Source: Lycocorax pyrrhopterus obiensis
Lineage: Eukaryota; Chordata; Aves; Passeriformes; Paradisaeidae
Assembly (NCBI GenBank): GCA_014706295.1
Contig: JACSVZ010000007.1
Coordinates: forward strand, 53,334,975-53,398,974
Length of the DNA stretch: 64,000 bases
Reading direction: 5' to 3'
Part shown: positions 11,561 to 22,959 of the stretch, piece by piece
Layout of the letters: every line of letters begins with the position of its first letter
How positions within the stretch are numbered: the stretch's first letter is position 1
Translations under genes and position numbers: made by a program
The notes under the pieces: model-generated
The model's input: only the letters and a program-made list of their open reading frames with translations
What the model was told of the DNA's origin: nothing
The model's database searches: none

Positions 11561-14500
11561 TTTGATTTATATAATGATCCTGTTTGTTTTCATGAGCTCA
11601 GTATACTGTCAACAACAACGGGACTCTCAGCTGGGCTTTGTGGATGCCGATGCTGAGCTGCAATTGAATTTAAACTGCTCTGAAGTTTGTCTGAACCACA
11701 ACCTTCAGATTCATGACCAAACTTAGGATGGAACGAAACCCATGTTCTGTCCCAGGGCCATTCTTCTTCTACACGGTTGTTTCATTCCCTTGACACTCCA
11801 AGGATAACATCGCCCAGGAGGGATGGAGGTTTTGCTTCTCCCAACAGCAGAAAAAGATGTAATACTAGTAGAGACATGCCCTTTGGAGCTGAAAAACGAT
11901 GGCTGTATAGACATTATCAGCCCATGATGCTGATCTTTTCAAGAAAGCAACAGAAGTAAGTGAGCACGTCAAATCTCTAACCGCAAAATTAAAGTTCAAT
12001 GTTAGTATTTTGGATCAGTGTTTTAACTAAAAGAATGCATAAAAGGTAAACTTGGAAGAGAAAAAAAAATCAAGGTAACATACAAATCTGTAAAAAATGT
12101 CCTCTTAGGGAAAATGTCCATTAAGACATCACCTGTCATGGCTCAGCCTCACTTTCCATGAAAATTCCTGTAAATGAAGAAAACATCTGAAAAAAAACCC
12201 CATAAGTCAGGGAAGTGCATGAAGCAGCTCTTGAAAACACAGAGTGTTTGGTACAGACCTCCAACACTAACTGCTAAAACGCTAATCTGCTGCTTGTACT
12301 AAATATAACAAAAGACTTTCAAAGACCCCACAGAACATCTATAGACCCATGTGGAGACCATACCAACATTCTAAATAAAATTACCATTGTAATTTACCCC
12401 ATTGGTAAAGTCATTGCAAACTTCACTAATGTGATATTAATTGCTGTGGCTACATTTGTTAAAGGAGAAATCAAAAATACCTTTCAATAGCAGGAGGAAT
12501 ATCAAAAAAGAGCATTTTATGCTCTTCCAGGTTGCAACACACGAATACAAAAAAGTTCTTGTTTTGCTCTTCTGCTAAAGAATATTTCAAGCACAAGTTC
12601 AAACTATTTATGTCTTTCCCTAAGCCAGGGGTTACTTCACACTAAATTCAATAGCACCAAGAGATGGACCTTCAAAAAGCTTCAATTATCATAGGATTTT
12701 AATGTCCATATGAAACCAAAGGTTTTATCTCTCTTCCACATTAAGTTCTGCCATACCCCTAACATGCTGTACTTACTTTCAGCTTCTAAAGTATATTACT
12801 TTCTAAGATGAAGGGTGTGGGTGAAGCAGAGAAACAGGGAAAGACAGACTAAATTAAGATCACAAAACCTCACCAAATTTTCAGCAACTAGCTGATCTCC
12901 TATGAAACAGGATTTCAAACTTATTTTGGATTCCCTACTAACAAATTCCCAAGAGCTTTCTGTGTATGATGATAGCAAATTTTCCTTTTTTTTTTTTAAT
13001 TGCTTCTTCAGAAAGGGCACAAACTGATCCTTTGGAGAGATAGCGCTTTTTATCTACAGGGACTTTGTAAACAAATTGATCCAGATGTTTTGCTTTTGAA
13101 CTCTCCAGACATAGTAAATTATTCCTTACTACATCAACACTTCATTTCCTCTATTTGCAGCTAACATCTCAAAACAGAGCCCTGTTCAAAAGACAAATCA
13201 TTGAAATGTTATAGCAGCATTAACAAGATCATTTGGACACTTTTAAAAAAAACTCTGTCTTCTATGTATGGATGCATTTGGTTATGTATAATCCTTTCCA
13301 GAAAGGATCAAGATCAAATGTATTAAGAATGTATTTGGATCCTTTTCCTAAGACACTGAAAATTTATCAAAGAAATCCTAAGAATTTTACTTTTCCTTCC
13401 CTTTGTTACATGATTTATCACCTTTATCTTTTAGAAACCCCTAGATGTGTGGAATGGTAATGGACTCCAAAGTCTGAGTAAAAACTCAGACAACAACTAG
13501 TATAGGCAATTAGAATGAAACTGAAGTGGGAAAAAGTAGAAAGAGACGGAATAGGTATATGGACTAGGCAAAAAATATTTAAGGCAATAGAGGAACATAT
13601 ACATTCAGAAATTAATGGAGAAGAAAGAAACCTGCTCCCTGTGTTTCTTGGCAGCATGCCAAATAGACCATTTCTCAGAAATGCATATACAGACTTTTTT
13701 TAAATTATTTTTTTAAAACCAGTAATAAAAAGAGTTAATTTACTTTAAAGATATACGGGGCTTTCAGAAATAAGAAGACAAATATATTACCTGTAAAAAG
13801 AGCCCTATTAAATATATCCCAGCTGAATATACTGTATCAAAACACATTTTGCTGATGTCCTTAATTATCTTTGGATGTTTCTCTTTCATTTTAAAATGTA
13901 AAAGCTTCTCCATAGCATTGAAACTATCTCTCCTATTTACACGCTTTCTGAAGATCTCATGTTGTCAAATGCAACCAGGTTTCCATCCTGTGCTTCCTGA
14001 ATTAGAATATTTGCTTTAAAATGAAATCATTGGTAGCTTTCCAGTTACTGTAAGGACACTGGGATCAACTGAGTGCACAGCAACAGATTACGAAGCAGGT
14101 GGCTTGAGGCTAAATCTAAACAGTTTCCTCACATAGCTTTGTAAAGTGGGGTGCAGATAACTCCTAATGAGTGTTAAGGGCTGTCTAGTCACTTAGTTGC
14201 ATACAAGGTCTAGACAGGTCAAGGTCTAAGGATCAGAGCTTCTAATTACATTCTATTAAATACTTATTAGTTGTAAAAGATGTCACTAGAAGACCCGTCA
14301 GACATATAGTGTCTAGTTATTAAATATTAGTGCCCCCATAAGACCCTCAGGACTTGAAAAACTATGGTAAGATACTGAAAAAGAAAAAGAGACAGCCAAA
14401 AAGGAGGTGAATCTGAGGACACAGCTGAAAATTGAGGTCATTGTTCTATATCACATTCCCCATGTAAAAGAGGAATTTGAAACTCATCATCTATTGAATC

Positions 14501-15220
14501 AGTCGGTATTTGGCAGCATCATTTCTAATGTTGAGTTAAACCATTAAGGGGGCACATTCGGAGAGTCTTTCATTGCAAAATAAGCAAATAATGAAACACA
14601 TTTATTTCATAACCTGTATTTGTTACAAGCACAACTCACTGAAATGCTGCTCATTCCCTAAAAGCTAATAAAAAAAAAAAAATAAGTTCATATGACTAAA
14701 ACCAGCATGTTTTTTCACTTCCTTTAAATAAAAGCCTCATACAAAAGCCCTTGTGCTTTGGTGATGCTGTGCTGCTGCTGACTGGAAGGGCAGGATTTGG
14801 TGATGCAGCCCCCCCAAAGGCTGTTGTGCTGCTTTTCTCCCAGCACTCACACTAGGAGAATACACTAAGTGGGATGGCTAAAAGGGGAGAGCACCTGTCA
14901 GGCATGAATTCTGCAATGACATATTTTAAAACAGCAATAACCCAAGTGGGTAGTAAATAAATAACAGACCCAAGCTTTGGCTAGTGGGGAAAGGCACCCA
15001 CAGCCAGGAACACCAGCACTCAGCTGGGTCATAAGCAAAGGTAACGCTCATGCGTCAAGTCAGGGAGTACAGTATGCAGTGCTAAGGACTGATCTTGTCC
15101 AGCTGGAAAGATGATCTCAGGAGACAGAAATATGGTCCCCAGGGTCAGGAGACAATTTTCTGAGGTTCCCTTTAAGGGCAGCAGAGCAGTGCTGGAATAA
15201 CTCCAAAATACTCTGACATT
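11561..15220. other. unique sequence with one weakly coding-like stretch
   Basis: No recognised gene. Between about 11590 and 11930 one plus-strand frame has only two internal stops in roughly 110 codons before a final TGA at 11922-11924. A different frame there stays open to the donor CAGAA|GTAAGT (edge at 11954), after an acceptor with a good pyrimidine tract (TTTGCTTCTCCCAACAG, edge near 11846). The translations are not recognised. The rest is AT-rich with no notable structure. Confidence 0.35.
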
Positions 15221-15289
15221 TCTCTTCTTTTTTTCTTTTTTTCTTTTTTTCTTTCTTTCTTTCTTTCTTTGTTTCTTTCTTTCTTTCTA
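15221..15289 (+). repeat. (TTTC)n / polypyrimidine microsatellite
   Basis: About 69 bp of almost pure T and C. The left half has irregular T4-7C units and the right half has regular TTTC units broken by a single G. It causes lysine/arginine/glutamate-rich minus-strand open frames at 15117-15477, which are artefacts. As a long homopurine-homopyrimidine tract it could form a triplex. Confidence 0.95.
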
Positions 15290-16250
15290 TTTGAGCGCCC
15301 AAAAACATGACACTGTTCAGATCTCTTGGACCTATGAAACATTTTGGAAAATGAAAGACTCCAGGTTTTATCATGACCTCTGGTGCTTCTCAGTCTCCTG
15401 ACAGCCCTTGAATTACCTGGACTGCAGCCTTGCTTGCAATATCTTGGCTCTGCTGTTCCCTGTCTGCCTGGAACCAATTAATGCATTAGCACAGGGGAAA
15501 AAAAAAAAAGGAATTAATCATCCTTTTCTGAACCTCAAAAGATTCAAGTTTTGGACAGACCTTTATGGACATGGGGCAAGATCTGAACTGAGTTACCCCT
15601 TCCTAGCTGACAAAAAGTTTTGCCATTTATTTCCCTTCTTACCAACTGCCATCTAAGTTGTGGAACTGCATTTATCAGGCTTGCTTCCCTTCCCTCTGTC
15701 CTTTATAGCACCCTGGTAGAAGATAAAAAAGGACACCACCTTCTACTCACACTCTCCTCTTTTCCCTCCTAGGATTCAAACTGTCCAGTACAAGGTGGCA
15801 AGAACCTCCACTTTGGCATCTCTTCTTTGGGAGCGAATGTTTTTGGCCTCAAACTGCAATGTATCAATGCCAACAGGAACACACAACCTTTTTTACCTCA
15901 CTCATAAATGGACTAACTTCCTTCTTCCCCCTTCTGAGGTGGATTTCAGAACCTCATAAACCTCTTCAATTCCCTATAATCCTATCTATCCAGAAAAGCA
16001 CCATTCCCTTCTCCCTTCTCCTGATGTAGTGCTTCATCCTCCCTGAGACTCACAACCACTCCTCCTGCCCTGACAACCCTCCACCATTCCCCTCCCCTCC
16101 CACAGGCTCAGGGCATCCCTAAGCACATACTAAGGCTAAGAGAGTCCTTAGACTCAAAATCTGAGGATACCCTCACTCCTGACAAGTCTCCGCCTCCTCC
16201 TCCTACTCCATTCTATTTCTGGTCCTTGATAAGAAGAAAAGGAGGCTGCA
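15290..16250. other. pyrimidine-biased unique sequence
   Basis: No gene or repeat family is recognised. From about 15660 to 16210 the + strand is strongly C/T-rich (for example CTCCACCATTCCCCTCCCCT near 16079) with few G. This is not a simple repeat, and no open frame or convincing exon is associated with it. Confidence 0.4.
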
Positions 16251-16706
16251 AGGAAAGCCTCTAAGAGCAACTCACATCAGCAGTGCACCAAACACTGCCT
16301 TTGCTCCACAGAATCAGTCTCTAGATGCTCCTCAGGGCCAGAACCATTTAAAAAAATCACTCCATGCCCATGGCAAGCAGAGAGCAGCACGGGCACGGCA
16401 GGATGGGGTTCAGTCACCCTGATGCCAGGAAGACATAGATGAACCTCAAGCATCTGAGCCACTCTGCAGGTCTCCATGCACTGCAATCCCAGAGCTACCA
16501 GAAGGCCCTGATCTCAACTACACCTTCTTTTAATTTTTTGTCCCTTTACCAGATTTTCATTTCTGTCCCAAAATACTCCCATATTTCTTTTTTTACCCTT
16601 AAAAACACAAGAGCTGGCTTTTTAAAATGCCAATTAACCAAGAACAGAGGGGAAATGACACATCAGGAGTAAAATGGAGCACTCAATTCTCTGGCTTCCT
16701 AATTAG

Positions 16707-16742
16707 GATTTATGTACTGGAAAAATCCAATTCCTGGCACCG
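16707..16742 (+). other. candidate micro-exon (36 nt, unrecognised)
   Basis: Preceded by a good acceptor (CTCTGGCTTCCTAATTAG) and followed by a near-consensus donor (GCACCG|GTGAGT). All three frames are open. In phase 1-1 it would encode FMYWKNPIPGT between two split codons. It is only 36 nt, so the open frame has little weight; the splice signals are the only support. Confidence 0.12.
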
Positions 16743-17148
16743 GTGAGTTAATAAAGAAATGAAAAAATGTCTGGAAAATTGGAAAAACTGGTATAATTGT
16801 CTAAAAAAACTAGCACATTTGGTCATTTCCCCACACATTGTTATTAGCACCACAATTATTTCAGCAGGAGGCAAGCTGGGAAGAAGTTAATACATGACCA
16901 ATGAAGAAAAGCAGTAGCAAGAAAACCTATCATTCAGGCACTAACTCCTGAGAGAAAGCAGACTTGGCCCTAAACAGAAAAGTCTGCTTTAACATGCACC
17001 TCTTTAAACACTGATTTATAGTGTTTAAACTGGAGATAATTATTTCCACTAGGGGTATCACAACTGCAAAATTACCCTGTTCTTTCTGTGAAGTCATTTA
17101 CATTGGTACATGAATAACTAATATTCGTTACTTACCTGCTTTTTCCAG

Positions 17149-17305
17149 GGGTAGGGAGGAAAACAGGAGGTGCAGAACAAGATATCACAGATCTCCAGAC
17201 AGCAATTCATACGGCATGTATGTGCGTATGAAGAGGATTCACTTACATGGTCCTGAGACTATAATTCTCAGCATGAAGATTTCCTAGACCATACCGGTGG
17301 ATCTG
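17149..17305 (+). other. candidate exon or splice-signal cluster (157 nt)
   Basis: The left edge is a textbook acceptor: a branch-like ACTAAT, then TTACCTGCTTTTTCCAG. The right edge is the donor ATCTG|GTAAGT. All three plus-strand frames contain a stop, one only after 43 codons, so an internal coding exon is excluded; a non-coding or terminal coding exon is possible. The minus strand also has a perfect donor here (AAGCAG|GTAAGT, edge at 17136) and a second donor (ACCAT|GTAAGT, edge at 17249). The density of consensus signals on both strands is the reason for listing it. Confidence 0.2.
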
Positions 17306-19252
17306 GTAAGTTACTTGTCCTTCTTTCATAATTTTTTTAATGAGAAAGGCAAGAAAAAAAAATCCCAGGAATATGCCAATAACTGTTGTGCTTTGTTGAT
17401 TTCCTTTGAGTTTTTTGCTTTTATATATTTGCATGGTAGTGTTTCATTATATGATCATTTTGACAGTTTAATGGGGTCCTCTTGCTTACTCTGCAGCATA
17501 AACCTTCAGGAATCTTATACAGAATAAGCCTCTTGCTAACATATGGATTACTAAGACCTTTTTCTTTTTAAAAATGTGCATAAAATTATCAGCCATGCTT
17601 TAAAAGTAAAGTATGTTAATTTACATTGTAGCTAAACTGGGCAAGATCCAGTAAGGGACTTAGCCAATTCAGTACTAGGCACTGTAACACTTACTTTTCA
17701 GTACCTCAGATCCCAGAGGAAAACTCAAAAAGGAAATGGACTCAGCCTCTCTATTCAATTCAGAGGATAAGCTCTTGCCTCAGAATTTAATCTAAGGCAG
17801 CCAACATACCATGCCAGCAGCTGATGGCAACATATTCAGGAGGCAAACACCTAGAAGTGACCTAGATGATGGCTATGCATTAAATCCTGATCCTTCAAGG
17901 CAGCAGTTTCATTTACAGAGTCTCTGGAGCCCAGAAGACTGGACTCATGTTACATATCTATCTCTGAAAAAAAAAAATTCATGGTTAATGCTTTCCTATT
18001 AAAATCAGGTTAGGAAAGCAGATGAATTCCTGTCTTCATATAACCACCCAGTAATTACCCAGGCAGTAAAGGATCTCATTTCTTCTCTTAGCTCAAGGGA
18101 GCTCAAAATCACATCTCCAAAGAAAGATTCCTACTTACATGTGTGCTCAGCCCCTGAAGCACAGTCAAGAAGCTCTGGGCCCAAAACAGGCATCAAGAAC
18201 TGAAATGCAACAGATCAGTAGGTTTGCTTGTAAGGAGGCATCCCTTTTCCTCTTCTACCAGGGTTTTTTCTTTATCAAGCAGCAACTTCATGGAAAATGC
18301 ACAATATATCCTGGGAGCAGGGAAAAGAAACACATCTGTCTGTGTAATCTGAGCCCTTCTTCACTTACATTCTCAAGTGAACAGTGAAACAATGCACAGT
18401 AGTGGTCGATTACTGCCCACCCAGTGGCAAAGCTTCATGGAGTAAGATGGAGAATGCTCTGCCACATAAACCAAGACTAAATGACAGCCTAGAGGTCAGA
18501 TATAACTCATTCAGTGGAAGATGTAGGACTTCACCTCATTAGATAAAAGGGAATCAAAGCATTTTCACTCATTCTGCTCAAGTATCTCAATCTTCAGGCT
18601 GGGTGAAACCCCTTGAAGTGACCTTTAGAAATAAGTCAGCAGCTGCCACTCTTCATTTTTTTGCGAAATGAGTGAATGTCTCGGCATGTGAATATCCCTC
18701 AAAGATTAAGTCCATCCTGAAATTCACAAACCTGCCAGCTTTGCCCTTTCCCACACTGATACATCATCTACCTCTTTAATTTAAACTTCTTCTTACATGT
18801 CTTCTGACATTACTCAAACACCAACTCATTTATTTCAAAATATGTTGCTTCAACATGTTTGGTTTTATCTCTTGAAACTAGCAAAACATTCTTCCCTATC
18901 CCCAAAAAAGTGGTCAACAAAACCCTACCATATTCACCCCAACCATGTCAAGATTTCGCTGTTAAGCAAACCAAAGAGACACAGGGAAAGGGGAGAAAAA
19001 TATAAGCTTGGACTAATGGACTTGCTGTGCTTCAACTTGGAATGCAAAAGAGAACCTCAGCAAGTCCATACAAAACACATTTATTTGCTGTTTACAGTTA
19101 CCAGATATTAAGTTCCCATCCACACACAGAACTGATCTACTTTTTTATACTCTATACTAATATGTGAAGACATAAGCAGAGGGATACTCTAGTTGGCTTT
19201 CAGGTTAGTATGTGATTTAGATATTGCGATGCTTTTTCTTGTCCATATTAAG

Positions 19253-19318
19253 GTGCCTGTACAAAAGACAACACCGGGGCTCCTGGGGAATACGTAGACA
19301 AGACATCCCCGGATGATG
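19253..19318 (+). other. candidate coding exon (66 nt, unrecognised)
   Basis: Bounded by an acceptor with a pyrimidine tract (CTTTTTCTTGTCCATATTAAG) and a near-perfect donor (GGATGATG|GTGAGT). The length is a multiple of three, in phase 1-1, with one frame open: ACTKDNTGAPGEYVDKTSPD plus one more D, between split codons. The other two frames have stops. The segment is clearly richer in G+C than its surroundings and carries three CpG sites, unusual for local intergenic DNA and typical of selected coding sequence. I do not recognise the protein. A partial inverted repeat (CCTGGGGA / TCCCCGG) offers an alternative explanation. This is the best exon candidate in the window. Confidence 0.25.
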
Positions 19319-21217
19319 GTGAGTCATAGCTGGATGGCAGAAATCCTCTGTTATTACTGCTCCTTTCTACCCACCTTGTTTTTAAATCAATGGCTGCCCA
19401 ATAGTGGCAGAGATGCTCAAATTTTCCGTGAAGCAGCTCCTCAACTGTAGTTATCTACACCTGGAAATTTCTGACCCCTTGCTTCACCTATGACCTTTGG
19501 CTCCTCAGAAGAAGATACCTACGCACTTTAGCCATTTCTAATGTCCAGATGGACAACAAATTCCATGAGAAAAGTAGAGCACAGGGGTCAGCTGGAATGT
19601 CTGCCATTTCACCATTCAGTTTAATCCATCTGTGTTCATAAATCAGTGCTCATTCCAGTTTCAGATGGAGGCAGAAGGGAAGAAAGAGTTCAAGACCTCT
19701 TTTGCCATTTTCAATTGCAATAGATTTGATTTTTTTAATCTTAATAAGGATCATAAAACCATATAGCAGCATTTGCCTTAATGTCTGCTGTGCTTATAAT
19801 TAACCTTTGGTCTCAGACATCTGACAGTGAGTTTTGGATTCCTGAGGCATTAATTACATAAGAGTTGTCCTGTAATTAGTTTGAAATCAGTCCCTTCGAG
19901 ACACTTGTACTAAAGACCCATGTCATTAGAGAGTATCCATGCAGTTGAATCATCACATTTTATGAGGGATCATTTTGTTGTTTGGCCTCCAGTGGTGACT
20001 GTTGCCCCATTCAATGTTTGCAGATTCTTATCAGCTCACACCAAAAAAACAGTATCATCAATAGTCAGAAATACACTTTTCCCTGCATTACCCCTCCTAC
20101 CATGCCTACTCTCATCCACAAATGATTATTGGCCAAGATTTCTAAAACTGTTCACTGATGTCCTCTTCCCCAGAGGTGCAACCAAAAACATCATTTTTAA
20201 TATTCCACCCCCTAGATAACCTGCAAGAATAAGATGCTTCAAAAGGACAAGATACAAGGAATCTAATTTTTTTTATTTTATTCAGTACAATCAAACCAAA
20301 TTATCTAATGAACACCATTTTAAATAATCAGATTTGCCTTTTCCCATTAATATAACTTGTTTACTATATATACTTCAAGTGCCAACAAGAGCTAAGAGGG
20401 TTGTGTCATACAAAATCAGAATCAAATACCACTTCTCCAACACAAAGGAAGAATAACTTGTGAAGAATTTTACATCTTTGTATTTCAGTGCACTTTGACA
20501 AAAAGTAGCATAAGTGTTCTCAGCCATACTTCACCTAACAAGGAACTGAAGTGCAAAAGGGTCACCAGGTGTGTTCCATGTAGAGCTGCAAGCCCAAAGA
20601 ACAGCTCCTCTAAATATTAGCCCTCTGCGTCAGTTTTTCTTTCCCCTTAGTTTTCTTCCTTTGTATTAGAAATTCTGCTGTCAATGACTCTCATGATTGA
20701 TCACATCATATTACAAAGTCAAGAGAGTGAAAACTAAACAACTGCCGAAAATAAATTATTCGTTTCTTTCAAAAGTGAGACTATTCTAAAGTCTTTGTTT
20801 CTTCTTTTTGTTTTAAATTACTCTTTATTTTTTCAGCAACTAACACAGGCTTTGATTAAGATTTTCTTTGTTAAAGAATCCACATTTTCACTCCTGCTGT
20901 TCTTTTGACAAAGAAATGAATACCTATCCTGTGAGATATCCAGGAAATCACCGGGGAAACCATAACAGAGCAGGCTTGGCATTTCTTAAATTTCTAAGTA
21001 AAAATCAAAGAGTAAAAAAAAAAAATCAACATGCTTTATAGAACACAAAGCAGCAAAGAAGACTTATGCCAAAGCTTAAAATGAATTCTTTCAAATCTTC
21101 CTTAAAAAAAGGGGGGAGCAGGGGGACCATCATTAAGCTGGATTCCATGGAAAGAGAGTTGTTGTGCTTTGGGGTTTTTTTGGTTTGGACTATTTTTTTT
21201 TAAGAGCTAAAAGAAAT

Positions 21218-21305
21218 TCCAAGGCTTACACTTGCCTTGGAGCCTCAATGCCAATTTTTGTGGTTTTACAACCACAGTTTCTTTTTTTTTTTTTTTTTTT
21301 TTTTT
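21218..21305 (+). repeat. two adjacent hairpins followed by a 24-nt T tract
   Basis: Hairpin one has an 8-bp perfect stem (TCCAAGGC / GCCTTGGA, 21218-21241) and an 8-nt loop. Hairpin two has a 7-bp stem (TGTGGTT / AACCACA, 21259-21276) and a 4-nt loop. An uninterrupted T24 run follows at 21282-21305. No Pol III A or B box was seen upstream, so no RNA gene is called. Confidence 0.6.
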
Positions 21306-22959
21306 GAGAGAGGGAGGAGTTGTTTGTTTGTTTTTCTAAAGTATTTCTCTCTTTCCCATTGTCATGTATGATACCCACACACTAAACAAGGGAAACTAAC
21401 ACCAAAGGGCATACAGAGAAACTGCCTATTTAAACCAAATGGCATTTTCCCTTCTTCATCACTAAAGTCTAAAGGCTCTAACCAGCGGGACTGTTAAAGC
21501 GAGAATGACATTTCACCTCTCTTCCCAAACTTATACTGAAGTCCTGCAGGACCTCAACTCCTCCACCAGTTACTTTTCTAGCCTATTACAGAGGCATCAT
21601 TTCCAAGATGGAATTCTACCCAAAATGCACATGAATGTACAAGACAAACAGGATGAGGGTACAAAATACAGTACTTTTTCCTTCCTTCTTTCCTTACACT
21701 TGCAATTAGGTTACTGTTACAGGTACTATGTCTATTATGAAGGAGAATGTGTAAATTATCATTGTCATATTATAAGTACTTTGCCCACTATTGGCTGGCA
21801 CCAAATAAAATGAAAGAATCTTCTGCATGCACAAATCTTGTCTGCATCCAACTTGAAAAGATTTATGGGGGTAGTCAAGGGAAAGCCAGGTTCAGACAGT
21901 GACACTGTGAACTCCTTCATCCGCTGTCCTAGGTAGCTTCAATATTTATGAGTTTTATCTTAAAAACCTCTATGAAGAAAGAGCAAAGGTTTGGGTTTTT
22001 CTGATTGCTGTAGGCTTTGCTCATTTGCCATACTGTGGTTTATGTTATGGTAGGAGAAAGAGAACATCCCTTGCTGATTATGCTGCTCATGATTTTGCAA
22101 TCTTGTTTGAAGTTTTAAATAAATAACAGCTTCTTAACAGTAGCTTGAAATAAACAGTGACATTGTCCCTGGCCTATGTACAGTATTTCTTGGTTTTGGT
22201 GGTGGGTTTTGGCAAGTGGAAGGAGATGAGAGCAAGATGTTTCCCTCTGCCATTTTTCTTCTTGCACACTGCTAGAAAATCTAGTCTTACCTGTCAACAT
22301 CCCCAAGGTTATAGAGATTGATCCCTTCTATTTCCCAATTATCTCAATGAACCCAAAGTTCTCCCCAAATAAAAGGGAGACAAAAAACCAAGCTTCAGAG
22401 ATACCCGTGCTTCAGTCATGGGACCTACCTGGACTCATTGTCTGCAATGTTTGGAGACAAACGACCTTTAAGACATCCATCCTTCCCAAAGTCCAATATA
22501 GGGACAGCCAATTCCCTATCATGTTGTGCAGATTGCCCATGATTCAGACTTGCTTGAGACAGTCTGCACGGTTCTGACAAGCAACATACCACAAGGGAAA
22601 AGCTGAGTTGTTGATGGTTCCTAGTGACTAAGTTTTGACATTAATAAAGCATTTTACAGTTTATTGGGGTTTCTTTCTGAAGTATTTGACTATTTTCTGT
22701 TTAAATTGTAACACCACCATAGAAGTCATTCAGGCCAATTCAACTGATGTTCACTGCATCACAAACTGACAATCAGCAGGGTGTTATTTTCCCTCCGCAT
22801 TCTAAGGACTGCTCATGCTTTTCATAGCCAAGTCAAGAACAGTTTAGAAAGAATTAGTTGGTTTAAGACTTGTTGTTTACTTCTCAAGCCCATGAAAAAT
22901 TTATTGCTCTAATAAAAACTGAGTAAAAAATAAATAAAAGGATCATTAAATTAAAGGAA

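Larger units (their letters stand above)
16251..22959. other. unique AT-rich sequence with several candidate exons
   Basis: No recognised gene or repeat family. Candidate exons at 16707-16742, 17149-17305 and 19253-19318 (plus strand), and a weaker minus-strand one at 18139-18199, are described separately. A perfect 10-bp inverted repeat with a 7-nt loop (TTTAAACACT / AGTGTTTAAA) lies at 17003-17029. Two adjacent small hairpins followed by T24 lie at 21218-21305. Confidence 0.4.

Noticed and set aside
15117..15477. Lysine/arginine/glutamate-rich minus-strand frames
   Set aside because: They are the translation of the TTTC microsatellite.
17243..17434. 63-codon minus-strand frame with a membrane-like stretch (TTVIGIFLGFFFLAFLI)
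   Set aside because: It ends at a GTAAGT donor, which is suggestive, but there is no acceptor with a pyrimidine tract upstream, and the hydrophobic run partly comes from a homopolymer.
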